From Nitzschia sp. DOCU1 (taxonomy: Eukaryota > Bacillariophyta > Bacillariophyceae > Bacillariales > Bacillariaceae): a stretch of 64,000 nt of DNA. The translations under genes were made by a program, and so were the position numbers. The stretch spans positions 1,116,001 through 1,180,000 of the forward strand of contig OX595993.1 in assembly GCA_951394045.1 (NCBI GenBank), in the 5' to 3' direction. Of the stretch, positions 55,301 through 64,000 are shown in pieces; position 1 is the stretch's first letter; each line of letters begins with the position of its first letter. Below the pieces are notes generated by a model. The model was given only the letters and a program-made list of their open reading frames with translations, had not been told where the DNA came from and did not search any database.

Positions 55301-58204
55301 GATTCCTCCTTCGCGAACATCTCGTCTTGACTTCACTGGGTCAGTCAACTCCCAGCCGACCCCAGCCACCAAAGGTCGGTCTGCCTATAAAGAACCTCGC
55401 GTGTCAAAAGCACCTCCCAAGGTTGAGGATGTCACAAGCAGCTCAGAATCATCGTCCAGCACATCGGATCTGAGAGGTCGAAAAGCTTCAAACATTTCCA
55501 AGACAAGTTCAAGCTCTAGTTCCAGTTCGAGTTCCGGGCGAAAGGGTCAACCTAGGGTTCCATTGTCCTCGCCTAAACGATCATCGGATAGTAGCAGCAG
55601 CAGCTCTACTTCAGGCTCCCCAGCGTGGAAAAGTCGAAACCAAAACGCCCAACATTCATCAGCGAGAACTAGCAGCAGCAGCAGCAGCTCCTCTAGTAGT
55701 TCAAGTTCACCCATGGGGCGAGCTCAAGGCGCGAGCTCGGCGCCGCCGCAGAAGCGATCAAGTCAAAGCCAGCCTGCCAAGCAGCCATTGGGGAGAGATA
55801 AAGGCAGGAGCGGCAGCAGTAGCTCTAGTAGTTCAAGTTCATCCGCCTGGAAAGGTCGAGCCCCGAGCTCCCCGCCATCGCAGAAGCGGTCCTCAGAAAG
55901 CAGCAGTAGTTCAAATTCAAGGTCAAAGTCGACGACTTCGTCAGACACAGAGGTGGTCTTTCTCGGTCGCTCGCAAAGGGTCCCCGAAGTAAATCGCATT
56001 GTGCCCGCGAAAACGTCAGACATTGAGCAGGCTTCTTCGATTATGAAGCGAGCTGAGATCCAAAATCGTAATTCGACGAGGAACTGGGTTTGTGTATGCA
56101 TCATAGTCGCGATGCTGGCCTTAGGTGGTGTCGTTGCTGCGGTTGTTCTCATACTAACAGGCAGTTTGAAGGATGACTCGACACCTGCACCAGTTGCTTC
56201 CCCATCCTTACGAGTCCCGACTTCACCACCCGTTGCCGTTACCGCGAACGATGATTTAACCACGCTTATCAGTACCTACTCGTCGGGAACGCTGCCCTCG
56301 CTCGACGACCCGTCAACTCCGCAGTCATTAGCACTTCGTTGGCTGTCTGGCAATCAATTTCTGACTTCGTATTCGGAGGGCCAAAAACTCCACCGGTTCG
56401 TTTTGGCGACGTTCTTTTACAGTACACTTGGCGACTCTTGGGTTAACAACGATCTATGGCTCAGCGATATCGAGGAGTGCGATTGGTACTTTGACGTGGA
56501 AAATGTTTGTAACCCCGAGGGGTTCTTAGCCGACTTGAGTTTGAAAAACAACGGATTGAGCGGAACGATGCCGTGGACAGAATTGGCCCTTTTCGTAGAT
56601 CTTCTTCATGTCATCGACTTGAAGGACAATCAGATCCAGGGTCCCATTACAAACGATGTAGGGAAATTCTCAAACACGACGACACTTGATCTTCGCGCCA
56701 ATGCCTTCGCTGGACCATTACCAACCGCATTGGGCGAACTAACGAGCACAAGATACCTGGATCTCTCATACAATAGACTGACAGGAAGTATCCCCCATTC
56801 GCTTTCGTCGATGACCTCCCTTGAAACATTGTTTTTGAATGACAATCTTTTTGACGGAACGATCCCGTCAGGACTTGGTTTGCTCACGAACCTTCGGAAT
56901 ATGTACTTGGTAAGTTTGCTGGATGCATATGAGAGGAGACATCTTGATTCATTCTAACGACTCACCCGTCCATCTCAGAGTGGAAATGATTTCAACGGAA
57001 CTATGCCAGAGGAGATTTGCGCCCTAGGCCTCGAGAATTTGGAAGTGAATTGTGAGGTTGAGTGCTCTTGTTGCACCACTTGTGGGTCAGGTTCATCTGG
57101 GGGAAGTGGATCGTCGGGCGGCGCGGACGATCTTGTCGGCGACCCTACGTATGAGTTGATTGTGGGCCGCTACCCCGGAGGAGGGGGTACTCTTGCCGAT
57201 CCATCATCGCCCCAAAGGGCGGCTTTTCAGTGGCTTACTTCTCCGATAAATAGCCAGTACCCACTGGACCAAAAACTATTGCAACGCTACGCTCTCGCAA
57301 GTCTTTTCTACGCGACCTATGGGGACGAGTGGACGACGACAACGTTGTGGCTTACGGAGGCCGACGAGTGCTCGTGGTATACAACTGCAGACACGAAGAT
57401 TTTTTGTGACTCAAGCGGTAACGTAGTCGAAATCAATCTTCGGAACAATAATCTGAAGGGGAGTATTCCACTGGAGTTGCTTCTTCTCGCAGGGAGTCTC
57501 GGTAAGGACATGTTTTGCCCAAACCTCAAATCATTGGGACTATTGAGGTGTCTCACACCCTTTCTCTCTGACACAAATGATTATATTAACAGAGCAAATC
57601 ATCTTATCGGGCAACAGTCTATTTGGCATAATTCCACATGAACTGGGGGCAATGAACGAATTACGTAAGTTCCTTGACACCGGGTGTTGTTTCCGCAGAG
57701 TGGCCTTTCCTAAACCATCTTCTTTCCTACCTACAGGCCGGATTTCACTTTCTGATAACAATTTATTTTCAACGATACCATCTGAACTGGGTTTTCTGAG
57801 TCAGCTCGAGATGTTGGATGTTGGGTCTAACCAGCTCACTGGGACGATCCCTACAACCCTTGGATCTATTCAAAGTTTGGGTGAGTGGGACGTGATTTAT
57901 AGATGAGTCGGGGTGGCGTGGCTACACTTTTTTATTGCGAGAATGTGAATTCTAACCTGCCTTGTTCTTGCTCCACCTTTTAGCCGGTTTGTCCGTTTAC
58001 AAAAACTTCTTGTCAGGTACGATCCCTTCCGAACTATCCAATCTTCCAAACCTGCAAATGCTGTACGCCGATGAGAACGATTTGAGTGGTCCAATTCCAG
58101 ATGGAATCTGTCAGCTGGATCTGGAAGAGTTCTGGAGCGACTGCAAGGAAACCCAATGCAATTGCTGTACTACGTGCTGCTCGGACGACACAGGTTGCAG
58201 TTGA
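52317..58204 (+). CDS. Giant single-pass LRR protein with Ser-rich cytosolic domain and duplicated ectodomain
   Basis: Five exons: 52317-56909, 56979-57501, 57593-57664, 57737-57880 and 57984-58204. All introns are GT-AG, 69-103 bp, and each junction continues an LRR. About 1,850 residues. Residues 1-about 1255 are disordered and very rich in Ser, Arg, Lys, Pro and Asp. One membrane segment (about 1257-1282, WVCVCIIVAMLALGGVVAAV) follows. The ectodomain has two matching modules, each with a cap (QKLHRFVLATFFYSTLGDSW and QKLLQRYALASLFYATYGDEW-type), plant-like LRRs (LDLSYNRLTGSIPHSLSSM; LSDNNLFSTIPSELGFL) and a Cys cluster (CSCCTTC and CNCCTTCC). No kinase domain. Such LRR proteins are abundant in benthic diatoms; a receptor or adhesion role is inferred. 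Topology (N-terminus cytosolic) is inferred from the lack of a signal peptide. Confidence 0.85.
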
Positions 58205-58599
58205 GGAAATCGTCGTTGAGGGGTGGCAGCAAAAACTTGGTGAATGAGCGAAACAGGTCTAGTAGCCGTAACCTTGATCAATAGAGCAACCACTCTGGGG
58301 AATTATGGCGTCTTTTGCGAATGCTAGTACTTCTCTACAGTAGTATAGTATTTCCATTTTGAGTGATAGTAGCATGCATGTTGAATGTCAGTCTGTCGCC
58401 GCGAATGCTTCGTCTGGCCGGCCGGCGTGCTCGGCGGTATCTTTGTCGTCTCACATGCTGGCACAAGAAGGCAGTCTGCCCAAGCAGGAATGGTGTTGGC
58501 GACGGGATTGCATGGCAACGACCATGGCTTGCATGCTACTCCCAGCATCAACATTTCCAATAACCCTGTTGTATAATCCAGAGTACGAAGGAGGCAACC
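58205..58599. other. Intergenic region
   Basis: About 395 bp between the LRR gene and the next GST. Overlapping frames only; promoter of the GST expected here. Confidence 0.4.
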
Positions 58600-59307
58600 A
58601 TGGCACCTACATTGTACCACGTTCCAGGAACGATTTCTTCTCCGATTTATCAAGCTCTCATTGAAATCGGCGCTGTCGACGATTCGGTCAAGGTGGAGAC
58701 CCTGGCGTTCTCCGACTTGAAATCGCCAGAACACCTAGCCCGTAATCCCATGGGAACGTCGCCGACTTTGACTGATGATGGTATCGCCATTTGGGAGTCT
58801 GGTGCAGTTTTAACGTGGCTTTTGGAGCAGTACGACAATGACTACAAGTTGTCACCACAACCAGGCGTGGCATCCCCGGCGGATCGAGCCAAGTTTCTGC
58901 ATTTACAACAATACATCTTGACGACAGTGTATCCTTTTGTGGCGTCACTATTTATCCACACGCTCAAGCCGTTGGCAGAACTGGACACAGCCTACGTGGA
59001 ACTCTCCAAGTCCAAGTGGAGAACTCTGCTGGCTCCGACGCTGGTTGGCTTTCTTGGCGACTCGGCATTTTTCATGGGAAACAAGCTCAGTGCGGTGGAT
59101 CTTCTAGTGGCAAAACCATTGAGGAATGCTCATTCCTTGGGAGTTTTGGAGGAGTTCCCGTCCCTTTATGCGCTTTTTCAAACGATCCAGTCATTGTCAT
59201 CCTACGAAACGGCCTACTCTCCACCTCAGAAGAAGACTGATGATTCTAGTACACAAAGCCGTTCCCTCATTCTAGCACCAGCTCCCACTCAGCCCAAGAG
59301 CTCGTAG
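58600..59307 (+). CDS. Glutathione S-transferase family protein
   Basis: A 235-residue single-exon protein from ATG 58600 (AACCATGGC). The thioredoxin-like N-domain opens with TLYHVPGTISSPIYQALIEI, where Ser of the ISSP turn would contact glutathione. PMGTSPTLTDDGIAIWESGA holds the cis-Pro and ExGA glutathione-binding turn. The helical domain includes FMGNKLSAVDLLVAKPL, the N-capping box of GSTs. It differs from the GST at 47-48 kb, with no intron and a Ser-type site, closer to theta/phi-type or elongation-factor-1-gamma-like GSTs. It ends in a Ser/Pro-rich tail. It is convergent with DHQ synthase, stop codons 97 bp apart. Confidence 0.83.
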   Translation: MAPTLYHVPGTISSPIYQALIEIGAVDDSVKVETLAFSDLKSPEHLARNPMGTSPTLTDDGIAIWESGAVLTWLLEQYDNDYKLSPQPGVASPADRAKFLHLQQYILTTVYPFVASLFIHTLKPLAELDTAYVELSKSKWRTLLAPTLVGFLGDSAFFMGNKLSAVDLLVAKPLRNAHSLGVLEEFPSLYALFQTIQSLSSYETAYSPPQKKTDDSSTQSRSLILAPAPTQPKSS

Positions 59308-59403
59308 AGAAAATGAATGGACCGCATAGTAGGGATAACAGTAATCCACAACAAAGGTAGCAGCCATTTGCTTGGATTCCTTTCTTTAGTTCTACTATTG
59401 GAA

Positions 59404-60684
59404 TTATACTTTTGCGCCTTGACATTCAGCCACAAATTCATCAATGGTTTGGACCATTGCATCCCGATCAAAGTCACCCGTGAACACACAATTTCCAAGC
59501 GGTCCCTTTAGTAGAATGAGACGAAGCTGTCCGTTGGCAACCTTCTTGTCGGCAGACATGTACTTGAGAAAGCTCGCCTGATCCATTGGCGAGTCTAGCG
59601 GTAACTCTACTGGAAGATTGGCCTTTTCCAAGAGACGGTACGTACGGTCCAACAAGTCTTGATCGATCCATCCCATTCGAGCACTCATGGATGCCGCCAT
59701 GGCCGTACCAATGGCAACGGCTTCCCCGTGCAGCCACGTCCCGTAGCCCGATCCACTCTCAATGGCATGACCAAAGGTATGTCCCAGGTTGAGAGTTGCT
59801 CGAAGATCCGCCTCCTTTTCATCCGCCTTGACGACGGCCGCCTTGTTTTCGCAAGATCGTTGGACGGCATATCTCATGGCGGCTGGATCCCGCGCCAATA
59901 ACTTGTCCATGTTTTCTTCTAGCCATACAAACAGTTCCGCATCTCGAATCAAGCCATATTTGATAATTTCCGAAATACCACTTTGCAATTCTCGATCCGG
60001 CAGAGTCGCCAGAGTATCGGTATCAATAAAGACGCATTCGGGTTGATGAAAGGCTCCAATCATGTTCTTGCCAAGTGGATGATTGACTCCCGTCTTGCCA
60101 CCCACGGACGAATCCACCATGGCCATGACCGTCGTGGGAATTTGAATGAAATTGACGCCTCGTTGATAAATGGCAGCCGCGAATCCTACCATGTCGCCAA
60201 TTACACCACCTCCCAGTGCTAGAAAGGTGCATTTGCGATCCAACTTTTCTTCCAGCGCCTTGTCAAGAATTCGTTGCAAAATTTCCATTGTCTTGAATTC
60301 TTCTCCATCCGGCAACACCAAGGTGTAAACTTCCTTGTGCTTGGCGACCAACGATTGGTATTTTTCCAAATACATGGGTGCAATTCGATCATTGGTCACC
60401 AACAAGGCCTTGGTGCCCCCAATGTGAGAGGTCAACATTTCCGACACTTGATCGTCCGTGTAACCTGTTCCAATGTAAATAGGATAATCTCGATCATCAC
60501 TTAGATCCACCTTGACCACGTCCACATTATTATTACTACTGGCAGTAGCAGCCATGGAACGACGGCATGTGTGGTCGACGTTGTTGCCTGAGAAATGGCG
60601 AAGAAATGGGGGCGGATTGGAAAAGGACCGAACGAAATCCACGAAAAGAGCCACAGCGACAAGGAACAGGGTACGCCGCATCAT
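59404..60684 (-). CDS. aroB: 3-dehydroquinate synthase, plastid-targeted
   Basis: A 426-residue single-exon protein. ATG 60684 starts a signal peptide (RRTLFLVAVALFVDFVRS) followed by FSNPPPFLRHF, a plausible diatom plastid transit motif; the longer frame upstream has no ATG. The enzyme makes 3-dehydroquinate from DAHP, the second step of the shikimate pathway, with NAD and zinc. Seen: VLPDGEEFKTME, GGGVIGDMVGFAAAIYQRG (NAD loop), QIPTTVMAMVDSSVGGKTGV, SGISEIIKYGLI (metal Glu), NLGHTFGHAIES and WLHGEAVAIG (metal His). It stands alone rather than as part of the fungal pentafunctional AROM protein, as expected for a plastid enzyme. Confidence 0.92.
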   Translation of the reverse strand: MMRRTLFLVAVALFVDFVRSFSNPPPFLRHFSGNNVDHTCRRSMAATASSNNNVDVVKVDLSDDRDYPIYIGTGYTDDQVSEMLTSHIGGTKALLVTNDRIAPMYLEKYQSLVAKHKEVYTLVLPDGEEFKTMEILQRILDKALEEKLDRKCTFLALGGGVIGDMVGFAAAIYQRGVNFIQIPTTVMAMVDSSVGGKTGVNHPLGKNMIGAFHQPECVFIDTDTLATLPDRELQSGISEIIKYGLIRDAELFVWLEENMDKLLARDPAAMRYAVQRSCENKAAVVKADEKEADLRATLNLGHTFGHAIESGSGYGTWLHGEAVAIGTAMAASMSARMGWIDQDLLDRTYRLLEKANLPVELPLDSPMDQASFLKYMSADKKVANGQLRLILLKGPLGNCVFTGDFDRDAMVQTIDEFVAECQGAKV

Positions 60685-61779
60685 TGTACGACTTGAGACC
60701 AGCAGTAATGGAAAGAATGCAAGCTTTTTCTTGCAGCACGTATTGTGTGGGTAACCTTGGAATGGCATCATCACCCGTTCATTGGCAGCAAAAGCAGAGC
60801 GAAACGACACGCGATGGTGCCCGATGACGTCCGTTTGGAACTTGCACCGATAATAGCCGCACAAAAGTTCAACCTATGGGGATAGTTGATTTTAGAATTC
60901 CAGATTCTACATTCCATGGTGTAGTCCACGGGGAGAGCACGCCACGTGCCCATTGAAAATTTCGCGCCAAAAATCTCCTCTCGACAAAAATCAAGTCACG
61001 AACGAGTGCGGGAGTCAATCCATCTTCCACTACTATTCATATTGTCCATCCACAGAAAGGTAACAGGAATGCTAATCATATACTCGTTTGAACTTACTGG
61101 AATATATAGCTTGAAAGTAGAAGTATCGACCCAGAAGTAACAGCAGGGCGTTTCAGGGCTTCCAGTCACGACACGATGATAGTAGTGTTGCACCAGGACG
61201 AGATCATCTCGGTGCCTCGCCGGATGGCCATGGCAGCGCGTCTTCTATGCATGTAACTAGAGTGGAAGCATTGCAAAACTGATATTGAGGCTTTGGGAGT
61301 ACAGTAGCAGTAATAGTTGTTGTGGAATTGATTGTACAAAATAAATGACGACGTTCGACGACGGTTCGGCGCAACAATGGAAAAATAATGCCTAGTAGCG
61401 AAACATACTAACTTTGTTAGGTGCTCCTGAAACATCCCCAGACAGGATAGTACTCGATGATGCTCTAAGCTAGAGCATCTAGTAGTTTGAAGCTATGATA
61501 TCCAGCTGGAATAAAATTCGACGACAGAGCTTTTAGTAGTGTACCTGTAGCCCCAGAAGTGCCCATGAAACGACGAAAGTGCAGGAGCTACCAAACACAA
61601 AATATAACACGTATACAACTTGTCTATAGTTTTATATATTCACACTGTGGAAACGACCAACCCAGAGCAGCATACGCTGTTCGGACTGGCATGCTATCAC
61701 TTTACGACATACAGTTATATCTTACGACAATCGACCAAGTGTTGCAAAACAGACACTTGGGACGTCAAGTAAGGCTTGC
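60685..61779. other. Intergenic region
   Basis: About 1.1 kb upstream of DHQ synthase and downstream of the ammonium transporter. Only scattered 60-90 codon frames without known domains; AT-richer than neighbours. Confidence 0.4.
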
Positions 61780-63395
61780 TTAGGCGTTCTCTTCGACAGC
61801 GGCAGCGGCTTGGGCAACCTCCTTGGGCACCTCAACCTTTCCGTGGCGGGAGGCTCGGACCTCCATGAGTTCCTCGACGTCCTCCTTCTTGGGGGCGGAC
61901 AAGTCGTAGGCAGCTCCACGGTGGTGAGAAATATCAAGACCAACTTCCTCCTCAAGAGGGTCGACACGGAACATTCCCATGGCATTGAGGGCCAAGAAGA
62001 AAGGAGTCATGACGAAGAACACCCACCCGCAGACCCAGCAAACAGCACAGAATTGGACCAAAAGAAGGTTGGCATCGCCGGAACCTCGTCCCCAAGAATA
62101 GAACCATCCCGTGTGCTGGGTGTTGTACCCGGCAGTGGCCATGTGATCCTCTTGGGCGAAGAGACCAACTGCAATCATTCCCCACATACCTGTCCCAAAG
62201 TGGACAGGGATAGCATCGACGGCGTCATCAATCTTCAACATAATGAGCAAGCTGGAGAATCCGACGTAAACCCAGCCGGCAACAATGCCGATAATAACAG
62301 CGGCCCAAGGAGTGACAACGGAGCATCCAGCAGTGACTGCGACCAGTCCTCCTAGGCAACCGTTCATGGCCATCGTGAGGTCGTATGACGCTTCACCTGT
62401 CTTGCGCATTTCAAGGAAGGTATCAGTGAACATGGCAGTTACACATCCAGAGGCCGCAGCCAAGGTAGTGGTGACAGCACAGAGAGCAGAGGTGGCGGCA
62501 GAACCAGGGTTGTCAATCATCAGGGCTGATCCGGGATTGAATCCGTACCATCCGAACCAGAGAATAAAGGTTCCCAAAATTTGGAGTGCCACAGAGTGGG
62601 CTTGGAAAGCAGCAGGGGTCTCGAGGGGATTTCCGTCTTCATCGTAGAAGCGTCCCTTACGGGGTCCGAGGATGACGGCAGCAACAAGGGCGGTTGCACC
62701 ACCGCACATGTGGACAACACCAGAACCGGCGAAGTCGATGACACCGACTCCACGGAATGGTTCGTCAGTGAAAGCGGTCAAGAAACCAGCTGTGCTCCAG
62801 ATAGACCGGACGACAACAGGGTAGACGAAACCGGTAAGGAATACAGAGTAGCAAAGGTAGGCTTGCATCTTGCATCGCTCGGCGACAGTACCGGCGACGA
62901 TAGTGGCAGCAGTGGCGGCAAAGGCAAACTGGAAGAACCATCCAATGAGCTCAGGACCAGTGGAGAAATCTCGGATGAAGAAGTTGGTGCTTCCAATGAA
63001 ACTTTTTGGTTGGGAGCCGTTGTCGTAGGCAAACGCGTAACCAACAGTCCAGAAACCAAGGGCGCCACCGCAGGCGTCCAACAAGTTTTTAAGCATAATA
63101 TTCTTGACGTTCTTTTGACGAACGGATCCAGCACAGAGCATGGCGAATCCAGATTGCATCATGAAGACGAGGGCTCCAGCAAAAAGAAGGAAGAAGACGT
63201 TGAGACCTTCTTGGACACCGGCCATGTTCTGTCGTGTCAAATCAAAATTTCGGCTGTCAGAGGATAATTCGGATTGGACGAAACACATCAAAGAAACAGG
63301 TTACGTACGCTATCAACCATGCAAATGGCGATGGTCTCATTGGCAAGGGGGTCCTCGCACAAGGCGGACATGAAATCTGCGTCGTATTCAACCAT
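61780..63395 (-). CDS. AMT1: Ammonium transporter (AMT1-type)
   Basis: Two exons: 63395-63309 (29 codons, MVEYDADFMSALCED start) and 63228-61780. The 80-bp intron (GATAGC|GTACGT, ACGACAG|AA) is phase 0. 511 residues. AMT proteins move ammonium across the plasma membrane as trimers. Seen: GLNVFFLLFAGALVFMMQSG (first core helix), the family signature DFAGSGVVHMCGGATAL, and the twin pore histidines in QAHSVALQILGTFILWFGWY and PVHFGTGMWGM. GFNPGSAL and GAAVIIG-like Gly-rich helices complete about 11 membrane segments. The C-terminal tail includes LGLDISHHRGAAYDL-type sequence (here VGLDISHHRGAAYDL), the regulatory region in plant AMTs. The first exon replaces the false start at 63288. Confidence 0.92.
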
Positions 63396-64000
63396 TGTTT
63401 TATATGCTGAGAGAAAAAAGAAGTAACAGACCTCGCCGGTTAGACATAATTTTCAACACGGGATAAAAGTCAAATGAACTCGCAAGCGTACGTCAATCAG
63501 CTTTGCCCAAGGTGCTGCAGGGATAGCTGTCCGTAGAGGCCAAGGCTGAACGCAACAGCAGAGGCTTTCATTAGGTAATTCGTCATGGTAAACTTACCGA
63601 ATTCGGATGTCAGAAACAGTCCAGATCAGAAATTTATGAGGCAACGGCGAAGGTCGTCGCAATCTTTGCTTCCGCCGAAAAAAGAGTGAGGGTTTGTGTC
63701 GTGATGGTGGCCGACGAGCAAAGTTCCCAAGATATGGTGGGGTCGGTCGACGAACTTCCGTAAAGATGAAAGGAAGCAGTTCCAGGCGTTAAATGAACGT
63801 CCATCAACCCCTACTCTTTCTACAAGAGGTATGCGACTCGTATCATCTGTACGTATTTCTACGTTAATCAAAATTCTGCCGTTCGCACCATGTTTAAAGG
63901 ATACTTATGTCGACGGCGGCCAAGGCGGTAAAAAATATCAGTCACATGTAAAGGCACATGCTAGCAAGGTTTGCACAGCGAATTGCTCTCTCAAATCACG
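63396..64000. other. Region upstream of the ammonium transporter
   Basis: About 600 bp to the window edge. It holds the transporter promoter. An 81-codon frame on the minus strand (63626-63871) has a TTG/ATG-poor start and no domain; not called. Confidence 0.4.

Noticed and set aside
62581..63267. 228-codon plus-strand frame opposite the ammonium transporter
   Set aside because: Antisense shadow caused by strong codon bias of the transporter; no hydrophobic or domain pattern of its own.
63286..63291. Ammonium transporter starting at 63288 without an upstream exon
   Set aside because: The codons 63288-63229 lie in a canonical GT-AG intron, and a 29-codon first exon upstream reads like an AMT N-terminus.

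Overview
The window looks like nuclear DNA of a pennate diatom or close stramenopile relative. The evidence: short GT-AG introns of about 70-125 bp in roughly half the genes; genes packed tightly on both strands; plastid pre-sequences of the diatom type (signal peptide followed by a motif such as AFAPP in the second DapE gene); extra-long serine-rich leucine-rich-repeat (LRR) receptors; and bacterial-type plastid enzymes next to ordinary eukaryotic genes. There are no operons, Shine-Dalgarno sites or CRISPR arrays. All exon coordinates are my reading of splice sites that keep frame and restore family motifs; the species name is not claimed.

Layout. 0-13.3 kb: a kinesin-14-like gene with degenerate switches, a membrane-anchored sulfotransferase, NMD3 (60S export), a PTAR1-type prenyltransferase alpha subunit, an amino-acid transporter preceded by a large hairpin, and an orphan protein. 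14.3-15.6 kb: a broken DHX15/PRP43 helicase copy. 16-25 kb: a RING/RBR-type protein, a PDZ-like protein, two tandem DapE (lysine pathway) genes with the same intron, and a DUF1611 protein. 25-27.3 kb: SNRNP27 and a small membrane protein. 27.4-31.25 kb: a non-LTR retrotransposon (LINE) with an almost unbroken frame. 31.5-41.9 kb: three closely related carbohydrate sulfotransferases around an Asp/Glu racemase and SHQ1. 42.3-49.7 kb: a triose-phosphate-translocator family gene with a long N-terminal extension, a glutamate-dehydrogenase homologue that has lost its active-site residues, a glutathione S-transferase and ATG6/Beclin. 49.9-58.2 kb: a small Cys-cluster protein, a gene-poor stretch, and an about 1,850-residue single-pass protein with a duplicated LRR ectodomain. 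58.6-63.4 kb: a second glutathione S-transferase, plastid 3-dehydroquinate synthase and an ammonium transporter.

Functional links are loose. Nitrogen and amino-acid metabolism recurs (ammonium transporter, GDH-like protein, two DapE, DHQ synthase, Asp/Glu racemase, amino-acid transporter), as do cell-surface and Golgi functions (four sulfotransferases, LRR receptor) and RNA/ribosome assembly (NMD3, SHQ1, SNRNP27, the DHX15 relic). The most unusual items are the GDH-like pseudoenzyme, the doubled LRR ectodomain, the kinesin with both switch motifs lost, the DapE pair with different N-termini, and the 5' hairpin of the transporter gene.
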